Shown one piece after another: positions 51,127-60,645 of a stretch of 64,000 bases of DNA. Within the stretch, counting starts at the first letter, position 1. Each line of letters starts with the position of its first letter. The DNA comes from Deltaproteobacteria bacterium Ga0077550 (GTDB taxonomy: Bacteria > Myxococcota_A > Polyangia > Nannocystales > Nannocystaceae). The notes beneath the pieces are model-generated. The model was not told the origin of the DNA. It worked only from the letters and a program-made list of their open reading frames with translations, and did not search any database. A program made the position numbers and the translations under genes. The stretch covers positions 1 to 64,000 of the forward strand of contig LNFB01000318.1 of assembly GCA_001464385.1 (NCBI GenBank), in the 5' to 3' direction.

Positions 51127-52401
51127 TCACCCCCCCGGCAACAGCTCGTCGCAGCGCGTGCCCGCCAGGCACCCCTCGCAGATCTCGATCGCCCCGCGCA
51201 GCGTCGGCTCCGGATCGTCCACCTCCGGATCCCAGTCCGCCGGCGACTCGACCGCGCCGACCGCCTCGCAACCGCTCGACTTCAGATCGATCCGATATCC
51301 ACCGGCGGGCGCCGCGGCCGGCTGATTTGCGATGCCACCGCGCAGCCACGGCTTGTTCGGATCCGACATGCCTGGCGAGAACTCGACCGCCGCCAGGCCC
51401 TCGATCGTCGCGGCGCAGTGCTTGCCCTGCAGCGTGTTCTCGCCTGCGTTCTCGGCGTAGAAGCTCGTCCACAACCCGCTCGGTACATCGACGGTGATGT
51501 CGGCCGACGACGGCTCCAGTGACTCGACCTTCACCAGCCCGGGGTTGTAGCCGAGGTTGATGCACGGGCAGTCCGCCGCCCACGCGTCGGGCCCGTCGGT
51601 GCTCGGATCGTCGTACGCCTCGCACTCGGCGACGAGCTCCGCCGGGCACGAGGGGTATGGGCTGTCGGCGGCGATCGAGACCATCGCGAGGCCGTTCTGC
51701 AGCTCGATGTCCACCGCGCCACCGAGGCGATCGACGCAGACGTTCCCGCGGTTGCGATACGAGTCCTCGGCGACGTCGTCCGAGGTCGCCAACGCCAGCG
51801 CACCGCGGTACTCGGGTGGCAGCGTGACGCGGATGTCGGCGCCCGCGCGCACGAGCTGCGCCTGGCCGTCGTAGTACAGATACACGGCGCAGCCCTCTTT
51901 CCACGGCCGCGGCGCGCCGCCGGCGTCGACGCCATCGCAACGATCCTCCTCGTCCATGTCGACGGGCCGCTTCGGGCTGCCAGTGGAGCTGTTGTAGGCC
52001 CAGAGCGAGATGCGATCGTAGACCGCCTCGGCGTCGGCCTGCGACGACGCGAAGGTGAAGCGGCGGAACTCGACGCGGATCGTGCCCGGCTCCCCGTCGA
52101 ACTCCACGATCACGTCGCCCCGGTTCACGAAGTTGTCGTTGTAGCCGAGCGTGTTTCCGACGATGAGGTTGCGGATCAGCGGCTCGCCCGCCTCGTCGAG
52201 CTCGACGAAGGGCCCCTCGTGGACGACCCGCCACTGGTCGCGGAACGGCGCCGGGCCGTCGTGGTCGCCGGGCCCCCCATCGTCGGTGCCGCCCGTGTCC
52301 GCGCCATCGTCGGACGCCGAGCCACCGCCGCCAGGACAGCCGGCGAGGGCGGGCAACGCAGCGAACGCGGACACGGCGAGTCGTCGACGGATCGTAGGCA
52401 C
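51127..52401 (-). CDS. Large Cys-containing lipoprotein, function unknown
   Basis: 424 residues from a GTG with a strong GGAGGA ribosome site. The signal region ends ALPALAGC (lipobox, Cys about 22) and is followed by a Gly/Ser/Asp linker. The mature domain is strand-rich with conserved-looking pieces: RNLIVGNTLGYNDNFVNRGD, EFRRFTFASSQADAEAVYDR, CAVYLYYDGQAQLV. It ends with a Cys-rich GCLAGTRCDELLP. It looks like a myxobacterial secreted lipoprotein of unknown role. It is 46 bases upstream of the TetR gene on the same strand. Confidence 0.8.
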   Translation of the reverse strand: MPTIRRRLAVSAFAALPALAGCPGGGGSASDDGADTGGTDDGGPGDHDGPAPFRDQWRVVHEGPFVELDEAGEPLIRNLIVGNTLGYNDNFVNRGDVIVEFDGEPGTIRVEFRRFTFASSQADAEAVYDRISLWAYNSSTGSPKRPVDMDEEDRCDGVDAGGAPRPWKEGCAVYLYYDGQAQLVRAGADIRVTLPPEYRGALALATSDDVAEDSYRNRGNVCVDRLGGAVDIELQNGLAMVSIAADSPYPSCPAELVAECEAYDDPSTDGPDAWAADCPCINLGYNPGLVKVESLEPSSADITVDVPSGLWTSFYAENAGENTLQGKHCAATIEGLAAVEFSPGMSDPNKPWLRGGIANQPAAAPAGGYRIDLKSSGCEAVGAVESPADWDPEVDDPEPTLRGAIEICEGCLAGTRCDELLPGG

Positions 52402-52480
52402 AGTCCTCCGCCAACGCCGCGGGCCCCGCCGACTTACGGCGTCGGTCCCCGCCCTGGGATGGTTTGCGCGCCGCGTCCCG

Positions 52481-53170
52481 CTACACCCAGTCGTGCTCGA
52501 CCAGGCGGCGCTCGCTCGGGCCCGCGCGCGCCTTCTGCCAGAAGCGCAGGGTGCCCCCGGCGAACGACCACGATCGGCGCAGGGCGAAGGTGTCGGGGAG
52601 CTCGCCGCCGAAGCCGTGGAAGGTGACGACCTGCACGCCGACGCGCATGGCGTCGAGGGCCGCCTCGACGCGGGCGACGTCCTCTCGCGCCCCCTCGGGC
52701 GTGAGCTCGAGCGACTCGTCCATCCACTGCCGACGATCGTAGCCGCCCTCGCAGAACGGGTTGTAGAGGTACAGCGCGTCGTAGTCCGCGAGCATCGCGA
52801 CGTCGAGCTCGGCGTGCATGAACGACGTGCGATCGGCGACGCCGAGCGCGGCCGCGAGGCTCCGGGCCTGCTCGACGAGGTGCCCGCGGCGTTCGATGCC
52901 GTCGAGCACCAGCCCAGTCGCCAGCGCCGCGATCGTGCAGAACTTCCCGCTACCCGCACCGACGTCGAGCACCCGCCGCGCCCCGTAGAGCTCGAGCCAC
53001 CGCGCGGCGACGACCGCCACCATCACCGGCGACCAGAACCGCAGCGACGCCGTGCGGGAGTCGTTGGGCAGCAGCGCATCGAAGGCGTGGTCGCTGACGT
53101 GCCGACCGTCGCGCAGCGCCGCGGCGATGTCGTCGGCGCTCATGCGGGATCGGAGGAAGTCGCTGGCCAT
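52481..53170 (-). CDS. Class I SAM-dependent methyltransferase
   Basis: 229 residues from the ATG giving MASDFLRSRM (a second Met nine codons on is also possible). Motif I RVLDVGAGSGKFCTIAAL is the SAM-binding loop. The following acidic LDGIERRGHLVEQARSLA and the later YDALYLYNPFCEGG fit the Rossmann-type methyltransferase core. The substrate is not evident. It is divergent from a small membrane protein, with a 110-base gap. The open frame upstream of the chosen start is Arg-rich and unlikely to be translated. Confidence 0.85.
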   Translation of the reverse strand: MASDFLRSRMSADDIAAALRDGRHVSDHAFDALLPNDSRTASLRFWSPVMVAVVAARWLELYGARRVLDVGAGSGKFCTIAALATGLVLDGIERRGHLVEQARSLAAALGVADRTSFMHAELDVAMLADYDALYLYNPFCEGGYDRRQWMDESLELTPEGAREDVARVEAALDAMRVGVQVVTFHGFGGELPDTFALRRSWSFAGGTLRFWQKARAGPSERRLVEHDWV

Positions 53171-53280
53171 GCGAGGCGCCCGCGGGGCGCCGGCTCCGAC
53201 GGTACCCCCGAACGCCGCGCCTTGGGTGCATCGGGCCGCGTCGGTGGCCACCGACGCGATGCACGGCGATACTCTGGGTC

Positions 53281-53748
53281 GTGGGAGCGCCCCCGACCCG
53301 CGCGAAGTTCTACGGCGTCCTCGCGATCGTCGCCGCCTCGACACCGCTGGCGATGCTCGTCGAGACGGGCCTGCGCCAGGTGATGTTCCCCCCGGAGTTC
53401 GACGAGGTGCGCATGTGGCTGCGGCCCACGATCACCCCGTGGGTCTGGCTCGCCCCGGTCGCGAGCATCCTGGCGGTGCCGCTGGGCGACCGCCTCCAGC
53501 GCGCCCTCGTGCGACGCGAGCTGCTGCGCCTGCCGCCCGAGCGCCGCACCGAGGCCGAGCGCGTCGCGTGCGAGTTCGACGCGCTGCTGCTGTCGACCTC
53601 GGCGCCGCAGATCCCCGCGGTGATCGCGACGCTCGCGTTCATGTGCGGCGCTGGGCTTGCGCCCGTCATCGCGGCGATGATCGTCGCGACGGCGGGCGTG
53701 CTCGCCCTCGGGGCCTCGGTGACCCGGCGCATCCACCCGCCGCCATGA
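53281..53748 (+). CDS. Small multi-pass membrane protein
   Basis: 155 residues, GTG start. Hydrophobic helices at about 11-26 (YGVLAIVAASTPLAML), 50-68 (ITPWVWLAPVASILAVPLG) and 108-147 (PQIPAVIATLAFMCGAGL and PVIAAMIVATAGVLALGA) flank a basic cytoplasmic loop (RLPPERRTEAERVACE). No family was recognised. The stop codon lies inside a 52-bp near-perfect palindrome that continues into the intergenic region. Confidence 0.65.
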   Translation: MGAPPTRAKFYGVLAIVAASTPLAMLVETGLRQVMFPPEFDEVRMWLRPTITPWVWLAPVASILAVPLGDRLQRALVRRELLRLPPERRTEAERVACEFDALLLSTSAPQIPAVIATLAFMCGAGLAPVIAAMIVATAGVLALGASVTRRIHPPP

Positions 53749-53787
53749 CGTCCCCGGGGACGTCCCCGGGGACGTCACGGTGGCGGG
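53736..53787. repeat. 52-bp near-perfect palindrome built on a 12-bp unit
   Basis: The centre (53746-53777, 32 bp) is an exact palindrome made of GACGTCCCCGGG repeated twice plus a third GACGTC, within TGA...TCA. The arms extend ten more bases each side (CCCGCCGCCA against CGGTGGCGGG) with one G-T wobble and one mismatch. It straddles the stop codon of the small membrane protein and lies about 130 bases upstream of the ADYC lipoprotein gene. It could extrude a cruciform, end transcription, or serve as multiple binding sites. Confidence 0.85.
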
Positions 53788-53919
53788 CGCCCCACGAAGC
53801 GCCGCCTCGCGACCACCGACGGCCGAGCCCTAGCGGACACTCGGGAATTCGCGACCCCGACGATGGGAACGCCGCTGGCAAAGCTGCCGCCGCGCGGAGC
53901 CGAGTCGGAGATGAATCGC

Positions 53920-54888
53920 ATGAAGCATGTCTGGTGGATCGTGTTGGGTTCGATGTTGGGTTGTGACCTCGAGGACACCGGGGTCGAGGACGAGCTCGTC
54001 GAGGAGGACGACGCGCCGCGTTCGGGAGGCGGCGGCGGGAGCGGCACCGGATGGGGTTGCCGCACCTGCGGCTTCTCCAACTCGCCGATGCTGGGCGGCT
54101 TCGCCCTGGACCAGTTCGTCGTCGGCGCGGCCCCCGTGCCGCAAGGCGGCCTAAGGCTGGCGGGGATCGTCGACCCGTACGGCACGCCGGTGGACGTGGC
54201 GGTGGTCAACAACGCCTTCGTCGCCGACAAGAGCGGTGTCCAGGTCTCCGGCGCGGCGCTCCAGGGCTGGGCGTTGCGGTTCGAGGACGAGAACGCCCAG
54301 ACCCTCGACGTGGAGATCTTCGACTACTCCGAGCAGCCGAGCTGGGTCGATGACAGCCCTGTCGCGACCTACACCCTGACGTATCGCGACGCCGGAGGCG
54401 ACGTCGACCTCAACGTGTGTCCGGGGATGGACCCCGACCTCACCTCGATCACGGTGCTGTCCGGCGAACGCTACGACGGCACGACCAAGACCGTCGTGCC
54501 CAACTCCAGCGAGTGGGTCACGCTGGCCTGTCGCGGCCACGCGCTCGCCAAGATGCGCATGCTCGGCTACGCGCCGAAGGACCAGTTCGGCTCGACGCCG
54601 AAGCAGCGCCAGGCGACCCTCAAGATGCTGACCGCGGACTACTGCGGCACCGGGCACAGCTTCACGGCGATCGGTCAGCCCATCGACTGGGCAGACGTGC
54701 GCGGGAGGTTCCCGCTGGTGACGAACGATCCCTCCCGTCTCGAGGCGCGTTGGACCGAGAAGGGCGCGACCTGCCTGGACACCCCGCGGCTCGTCAGCCG
54801 CAACGAGGTGAAGGCCCTGTGCGCCCTGCCGAAGTGCTACGGCGACTTCTCCATGGCCGGCGTCACCTGGATCACGACGCTGCAGTGA
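53920..54888 (+). CDS. ADYC-domain lipoprotein
   Basis: 322 residues from ATG 53920, nine bases after GGAG; ATG 53911 is an alternative. The signal HVWWIVLGSMLGC ends in a lipobox, followed by an acidic stretch and a Gly/Ser linker. Cys pairs occur (CRTCGF). The C-terminal part carries the ADYC domain seen in myxobacterial secreted proteins: LACRGHALAKMRMLGYAP, LKMLTADYCGTGHSFTAIG, WTEKGATCLDTPRLV and CALPKCYGDF. The function of this domain is not known. It precedes a membrane Ser/Thr kinase by 13 bases, so the two are probably co-transcribed. Confidence 0.85.
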   Translation: MKHVWWIVLGSMLGCDLEDTGVEDELVEEDDAPRSGGGGGSGTGWGCRTCGFSNSPMLGGFALDQFVVGAAPVPQGGLRLAGIVDPYGTPVDVAVVNNAFVADKSGVQVSGAALQGWALRFEDENAQTLDVEIFDYSEQPSWVDDSPVATYTLTYRDAGGDVDLNVCPGMDPDLTSITVLSGERYDGTTKTVVPNSSEWVTLACRGHALAKMRMLGYAPKDQFGSTPKQRQATLKMLTADYCGTGHSFTAIGQPIDWADVRGRFPLVTNDPSRLEARWTEKGATCLDTPRLVSRNEVKALCALPKCYGDFSMAGVTWITTLQ

Positions 54889-54901
54889 GGGCGGTCCGAC
54901 C

Positions 54902-57514
54902 GTGAGCGCCTCGGGACCCGCCCTCGAACCGGGGTCGACGCGCCGCCGCGAGCAGGACGACGCGGCCACGGTCGACGGCGTCGGCCGCTCACGCCCGAGC
55001 TCGCCCACGCCCGAGCGGGTCGGTCGCTACGTGATCCTCTCGATGCTCGGTGAGGGCGGGATGGGGGTCGTCCTCGAGGCGTTCGACCCCGAGCTCGACC
55101 GGCGCGTCGCGATCAAGCTGCTCCATCCCCTGCGCGGCAGCGTCAATGCGAGCCGCCGACTGCTCCGCGAGGCGCAGGTGATGGCGCGACTCTCCCACCC
55201 CAACGTCGTGCAGGTGCACGACGCCGGTGAGCTCGGCACGAGCGTGTTCGTGGCGATGGAGCTCGTCCGGGGCCAGACGATGCGCGCGTGGATGCGCGCG
55301 ACCAAGCCGCACTGGCGCGAGGTCGTCGCCAAGTTCATCGAGGCCGGACGCGGGCTGGCGGCCGCGCACGACGCTGGCATCGTGCACCGCGACTTCAAGC
55401 CGGACAACATGCTGATCGGCGCCGACGGGCGCGTGCGCGTCGCCGACTTCGGCCTCGCGAACGTCGCGTTCTCGCGCGACCCCGAGGCGGCCGACCCGGC
55501 CCCGCGCGCCGAGGGTCTGCTCCCCATCACGGCGACCGGCGCGGTGATGGGGACGCCGATGTACATGGCGCCCGAGCAGCACGCCGGCCTCCCCGTCGGC
55601 CCCGCGGCCGATCAGTTCGGCTTCTGCGTCGCGCTGCACGAGGCGGTGTTCGGGCGCCGACCGTTCGCGGGCCACCGAAGCCACGAGATCGCCCAGAGCG
55701 TGCTCGCCGGGGAGTTCACCGCGCCGCCGATGGTGCCGGCCGAACAACGGTGGGTGCTCGAGGTCGTGCGGCGCGGCGTCGCGGTCGATCCGGAGCGACG
55801 GTTCGCGTCGTTCCGCGAGCTGCTCGCCGCGCTCGATCGCGATCCGAGCGCGCGACGTCGCCTGTGGCGCAACCGCCTCGCGGCCGCTGGCCTCGTCGCC
55901 GCCTCGGGTGTCGCCGCCCTGCGAGCGTCGACCGAGCCGTGCACGGGCGGTCGGGCCTCGATCGAGCAGGTGTGGAGCTCGGAGGCGCGGGCCGACCTCG
56001 TGCGCTCCGTCGACGCCGAGGCGCAGGGACGAGCCTCGGCGCTGGTGAGCACGCTCGATCGCTACGCCGAGCGCTGGGGCGCCGCGCACCGCGACACGTG
56101 CCTCGCGCATCGCCGCGACGAACTCTCGTCCGATCTCCTCGACCGTTCGATGGCGTGCCTGCTGCGGCGACGCGCCGCGATCGCGAAGATCCTCGACCTC
56201 GTGCACGACGGGGGCCCCGCGGTGAGGGCCGGTGCGACCGCGGCAGCGGCCGCCCTCCCTGCGATCTCGGAGTGCTCGGATCCGGAGTCGGTCGACCTCC
56301 GGATCCCCCGACCGGCCGATCCGAGCGAGGCCGCCGCGATCGAAGCCGGTCGCGTCCGCCTCGTCGAGGCCGAGGTCCTGCACCACGCCGGCGACGTCGA
56401 CGTCGCGCTGCCCGAGCTCGCCGAGGTGGCGTCGCAGGCCGAGGCGCTCGGGGCGACGCCGCTGTCCGCCGAGGTCGCGTTGAGCCGTGGGCGACTCGCC
56501 CTCGATCGCATGGATCAGGGCGAAGCCGCCGACGCGTTCGCCGAGGCGGCGATCCTCGGCGTCGAGGCCGGGCTCGATCGCATCGCGGCCGAGGCCCTGA
56601 TCCGCAAGCTCTACGTCGACGCGTCGCGCTCGACGGAGCCGGCGCGCGTGCTCGAGGACGCCCCGATGGCGCGGGCCCAGCTGCGGCGCGCGGGGGAGCC
56701 CGCCGCGCTCGCCGCCCTGCTCGCCAACAACCTCGGGGTGATCCACGGCCTCGTGGGGGACCGCGCCCTCGCCCGCGCGGCCTTCACCGAGGCGCTCGAG
56801 CTCGGCGATCACGACGACGCCAATCCCGGCGACGTCGCCGGCATCGCGCTGAACCTCGCCCTGCTGACCCCCGACGCGGACCGCCGCGAGGCGCTGTTCG
56901 ATCGCGCGGCCGCCCTGCTGCGCGATCGACTCGGACCCGATCACCTGATGCTGCTCGAGATCGAGGCGCGCCGCGCCGAGACCACCGCCGCGCTCGACCT
57001 GGCCACCCTGCGCACACGTGCGGTGTGCGACGCCTTCGACGCGCGTGTCCCGGACGACCTCGCCCAGCGCCACCAGTGCCGGTGGCGCCTCGCCGCGCTG
57101 CTCGACGAGGGTGAGGCCGTCACCGCGGCGATCGCCGAGCTCGACCGCGGCCTCGCCGACCTCGACGCCCCGGTCGCCGAGATCGACGCGGAGTACGTCG
57201 CCGCGCAGCGGTCCAAGACCCGCGGCCATCGAGCCGTCCTCGCCGGCGATCCGGACGCCGCGATCGCCGAGCTCGATCGGGCCCGGGCCGCCCTCGCGCC
57301 CCACGCCAGCGCGCCGTGGATCGCCCTCGAGCTCGCCGACGTCGACAGGCTCACCGGCCGGGCCCTGCTCGCCCTCGGCCGCGACGCCCAGGCCCGCGCA
57401 CGGCTCGAGGCCGCGCTCGCGGTCTACGTCGCCGAGCGCGGGCGAACCGAGGATCGCGCCGTGCGGGCCCACGCCGACGAGGCGCGGGCCCTGCTCACAA
57501 CGCTCGCCCCGTGA
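54902..57514 (+). CDS. Membrane Ser/Thr protein kinase with helical-repeat sensor
   Basis: 870 residues, GTG start. The N-terminal kinase domain (about 43-310) has GEGGMGVVLEA, Lys72 (VAIKLL), catalytic HRDFKPDN (Asp164), DFG (182-184) and MAPEQ. One transmembrane helix (about 325-342) is followed by about 520 residues of mostly helical, tetratricopeptide-like repeats outside (for example LAEVASQAEALG, NNLGVIHGLVGDRALARAAF). This is the common myxobacterial Pkn layout with a large sensor part. The upstream ADYC lipoprotein may be its extracytoplasmic partner. It ends three bases from the convergent gene. Confidence 0.94.
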   Translation: MSASGPALEPGSTRRREQDDAATVDGVGRSRPSSPTPERVGRYVILSMLGEGGMGVVLEAFDPELDRRVAIKLLHPLRGSVNASRRLLREAQVMARLSHPNVVQVHDAGELGTSVFVAMELVRGQTMRAWMRATKPHWREVVAKFIEAGRGLAAAHDAGIVHRDFKPDNMLIGADGRVRVADFGLANVAFSRDPEAADPAPRAEGLLPITATGAVMGTPMYMAPEQHAGLPVGPAADQFGFCVALHEAVFGRRPFAGHRSHEIAQSVLAGEFTAPPMVPAEQRWVLEVVRRGVAVDPERRFASFRELLAALDRDPSARRRLWRNRLAAAGLVAASGVAALRASTEPCTGGRASIEQVWSSEARADLVRSVDAEAQGRASALVSTLDRYAERWGAAHRDTCLAHRRDELSSDLLDRSMACLLRRRAAIAKILDLVHDGGPAVRAGATAAAAALPAISECSDPESVDLRIPRPADPSEAAAIEAGRVRLVEAEVLHHAGDVDVALPELAEVASQAEALGATPLSAEVALSRGRLALDRMDQGEAADAFAEAAILGVEAGLDRIAAEALIRKLYVDASRSTEPARVLEDAPMARAQLRRAGEPAALAALLANNLGVIHGLVGDRALARAAFTEALELGDHDDANPGDVAGIALNLALLTPDADRREALFDRAAALLRDRLGPDHLMLLEIEARRAETTAALDLATLRTRAVCDAFDARVPDDLAQRHQCRWRLAALLDEGEAVTAAIAELDRGLADLDAPVAEIDAEYVAAQRSKTRGHRAVLAGDPDAAIAELDRARAALAPHASAPWIALELADVDRLTGRALLALGRDAQARARLEAALAVYVAERGRTEDRAVRAHADEARALLTTLAP

Positions 57515-57517
57515 CGG

Positions 57518-60500
57518 CTAATCGCGGGCCGCGTACGACCGGATCACGCGGTAGGCGACGTCCTCGTTGTCGTTGCCGGGGTGCAGCGCCATCATGTTGC
57601 GATCGACGAACGCGCGACGCTCGTCGGCGCTCGCCATGCGCAGCTCGAGCGCGACCACGCCCGCCACCGTCATCAGGCTCTTCGGGATCGCGAAGTTCTC
57701 GTCGTCCATGTGCCGATCGAGGATCGCCAGGATCGCGTCGGCGTCCCGGGCGAGCATCCCGTCGAGCAGGCCGATCGCGTCCTTGACCCGCGCGGGCGCC
57801 TCGGACTTCTCGGCGACCTCCAGGACGTGCTTCCAGAACGGCATGTCGCGCATCTCCATGTGCGGCGCGACCTCGCGGTAGACCTCGTACGTCGCGCGCA
57901 CCCACTCGTCCCAGTCGGGCTTCGCGACCAGGCGCAGGTTGTTGTCGGCGTCGCGCCAGGTACTCATCGCCCCGGCCGACAGCTCCTTGGCCACGCGCGC
58001 GCTCGGATCCTCGTAGCGCCGCATCAGCAGCGCCGCCTGCTCGGTCTCGTAGAGGATGTGCGGGTCGCGGTAATCCCCGATGCCGCCCAGCGGGTACGGG
58101 CGGCGCTGGATCCCGCCCAAGACCTCGAGCACCGGCGCGGGCGACCACCGCACCTCGTGCAGGAACTCGGCCCGCTTCTTCAGGAACCGGGCCTTCTCGG
58201 CGCCGGTGTCGAGGATCGGGTGGCTGTCGCGGTTGGGGACCTTGTCGACGAGGAACGGGTGCAGCATCCGCTTGTTCGCGGTGATGAGCCCGTCGATCTG
58301 GCCGATGTCGTGGATGCCGAGCAGCTCGAACGCCTCCTGGGCATCGGGCCACGACAGCGGCTCGGGGTCGAGCTGGCCGATGGGACCGTCGGCGGACGAG
58401 ATGATCACCCAGTCCGACGAGCCGATGCGCACGATGAGGTAGTCCTCGAACTCGCGATCGAGCGCCGCGAGCACGCTGATCATCAGGTCGTCGGAGAGCT
58501 CGTAGCCCTGGATCCACTGCGCGAGCAGGCCGCCCGGCTTCAGGTAGCGCTTGGCCTCCTGGTAGAACTCGGTGGTGAACAGGCTCGACACGCCCGAGAC
58601 CCACGGGTTGGTCGGCTCGGAGATGATGAAGTCGTACTTGTCACCGGCCCACGCGAAGTACGCCTTGGCGTCGTCGAAGTGGATGTGGCTGCGCTTGTCG
58701 TTGTACGCGCGGTAGTTGACCGGCATGAAGTACTTCGAGCCCTCGACCATCTCGGGCTCGATCTCGACGGTGTCGAGGCGGTCGAGGTGCGGCGAGGCGA
58801 GCACCGTGTGGCAGGTGACGCCCGAGCCGAAGCCGATGAGCGCGCCGTGGGTGCTGTTGGGCCGGGCCATCAGCGGGATGAGGCCGACCAGGAACTGGTT
58901 GGGCTCGTCGCCGGCGATCTCGGGGCCGTCGAGCTTGTCGCGATCGGCCGGCCAACGGTCGAGCACGACCGAGGCGTCGGGCTTGCCGTTGGTGTAGATG
59001 ACGTGGTGACCGCTCTTCACGTCGGTCTTCACCACCGTGACGCTCGCGGTGCGACCGTCGACGTACGACAGGATGTCGTAGTCCTCCGGCAGGTGCGTGC
59101 GGCCGTTGCGGAACACCGTCGACGTCAGCACCGTGGGATCGACGCGGACGAGGAGCCCGGCGCAGACCGCCAGCACCGTGCCGATGGCGGCGTTGCGCAG
59201 GGTCTTGCTCGCCCCCGTCGGCGCGCGTCCCGTGACGATCTCGCCGCGGATGAGCAGCAGGCCCAGCAGCATGTCGACCAGCGCGCCGATCACCAGCACG
59301 CCCTTCAGGCCCACGATCGGCATCAGGACCAGGCCGGCCAGCGTCGCTCCCGTGATCGCCCCCAGCGTGTTGAACCCGTAGACCTTGCCGACCACGCCCT
59401 CGGCCTGGCCGCGCTTGAGCATCACGTGGGTGAGCAGCGGCAGCGTCATGCCGGCGCAGAAGGCCGCGGGCAGCATCATCATCGCGCAGATGAGGAACTT
59501 CAGCGTGTTGAACTGAAGCCACATACCCTCGGTGCGCGAGCCGTCGTCACCGAACCACCCGAGCCACTGGTCCGACAGCAGGCCGCCCATCGCGAGCACG
59601 CCGAGCCGATACGCCGGCAGGGTCGCGATCGCGGCGAAGCCCATCACGAGCTGCACGACGGCGAGCGTCATCTCGGGCCGCTTGAACTTGTCCATCCGCT
59701 TCTTCACCCAGAACCCGCCCAGCGCGAGCCCGAGGATGAAGACCGACAGCATGATCTCGAAGGAGTGGGTCGCCGCGCCGAGGATCGTCGACAGCAGGCG
59801 GATCCAGCCGATCTCGTACATGAACGACGACAGGCCGGTCCCCATCGCCACCGCGAGGTACAGCCACACCTTGCTCGAGTTCGCGGTGCTCTGATCACCG
59901 AGCTCCCGCTTCTCGATCGCGTCCGTGGGCGCCCGGTCGCGCATCGCGACCAGCATGATGATGATGTTGAGCGCGGCGGCGACCATCAGCGCGCCGGGCA
60001 GACCGACCTTCGCCACCAGCACGAAGCCGGAGAAGATGGCGCCGAACGACGCGCCCAGGCTGTTGGTGAAGTACAGCATGCTCAGGATCTCGCCCGAGCG
60101 GCCGAGATCGCGGCGCAGGATGCCGACGCTCATCAGCGGGAACGTGGTGCCGAGCATCACGCACGGCGGCAGGATCAACAGGCCGGCCAGGGACCACTTC
60201 GCGAACTCGACGGCGTCGCCGCCACCGAGCATCGGGAACAGCGTGTCGTAGGCGAACCGCGCCGCGAACTCCTGCAGGTACGGGAACGCCAGCGCGTAGA
60301 CGCCGATGAGCCCCTCGATGATGCCGTACACGACCACCGGCGACCGCGTGCGGGCGACGAAGCGCCCCGACAGCAGCGCGCCGAGCGACATGCCGCCCAT
60401 GAACAGGCTGAGCACGAGGATCTGTGCGGTCGCGGCGCTGCCGACGAACTGCTTGATGTAGCGCGACCAGATCGACTCGTAGATGAGCCCGCTGATCCCG

Positions 60501-60604
60501 GACAAGAAGAACAAGAGGAAGAGGACGCGGAAGCGCCCGGTCCCGGCCGAGGTTCCCCTGGAATTCGTGGCTGCCGTCGGCATGTCCATGGCGCGGCGGA
60601 CCAT
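57518..60604 (-). CDS. Fused multi-pass membrane / spermidine synthase-like protein
   Basis: 1028 residues. The first about 500 form ten or more membrane helices in two MFS-like halves (FLSGISGLIYESIWSRY at about 33-49, repeated as MYEIGWIRLLS later). The soluble domain from about 590 matches spermidine-synthase-like methyltransferase folds: GALIGFGSGVTCHTVL (nucleotide loop), VEIEPEMVEGSKYF, DFIISEPTNPWVSGVSSLF. A helical tail (about 830-1028) is extra. The fusion is widespread in environmental bacteria, but its product is not established. Polyamine or related aminopropyl transfer linked to transport is a guess. It is divergent from the granule-type protein gene. Confidence 0.9.
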   Translation of the reverse strand: MVRRAMDMPTAATNSRGTSAGTGRFRVLFLLFFLSGISGLIYESIWSRYIKQFVGSAATAQILVLSLFMGGMSLGALLSGRFVARTRSPVVVYGIIEGLIGVYALAFPYLQEFAARFAYDTLFPMLGGGDAVEFAKWSLAGLLILPPCVMLGTTFPLMSVGILRRDLGRSGEILSMLYFTNSLGASFGAIFSGFVLVAKVGLPGALMVAAALNIIIMLVAMRDRAPTDAIEKRELGDQSTANSSKVWLYLAVAMGTGLSSFMYEIGWIRLLSTILGAATHSFEIMLSVFILGLALGGFWVKKRMDKFKRPEMTLAVVQLVMGFAAIATLPAYRLGVLAMGGLLSDQWLGWFGDDGSRTEGMWLQFNTLKFLICAMMMLPAAFCAGMTLPLLTHVMLKRGQAEGVVGKVYGFNTLGAITGATLAGLVLMPIVGLKGVLVIGALVDMLLGLLLIRGEIVTGRAPTGASKTLRNAAIGTVLAVCAGLLVRVDPTVLTSTVFRNGRTHLPEDYDILSYVDGRTASVTVVKTDVKSGHHVIYTNGKPDASVVLDRWPADRDKLDGPEIAGDEPNQFLVGLIPLMARPNSTHGALIGFGSGVTCHTVLASPHLDRLDTVEIEPEMVEGSKYFMPVNYRAYNDKRSHIHFDDAKAYFAWAGDKYDFIISEPTNPWVSGVSSLFTTEFYQEAKRYLKPGGLLAQWIQGYELSDDLMISVLAALDREFEDYLIVRIGSSDWVIISSADGPIGQLDPEPLSWPDAQEAFELLGIHDIGQIDGLITANKRMLHPFLVDKVPNRDSHPILDTGAEKARFLKKRAEFLHEVRWSPAPVLEVLGGIQRRPYPLGGIGDYRDPHILYETEQAALLMRRYEDPSARVAKELSAGAMSTWRDADNNLRLVAKPDWDEWVRATYEVYREVAPHMEMRDMPFWKHVLEVAEKSEAPARVKDAIGLLDGMLARDADAILAILDRHMDDENFAIPKSLMTVAGVVALELRMASADERRAFVDRNMMALHPGNDNEDVAYRVIRSYAARD

Positions 60605-60645
60605 AGCCGAGCCCGCCGGGCGCTGCTATAGTCCCCCGTAAACGC

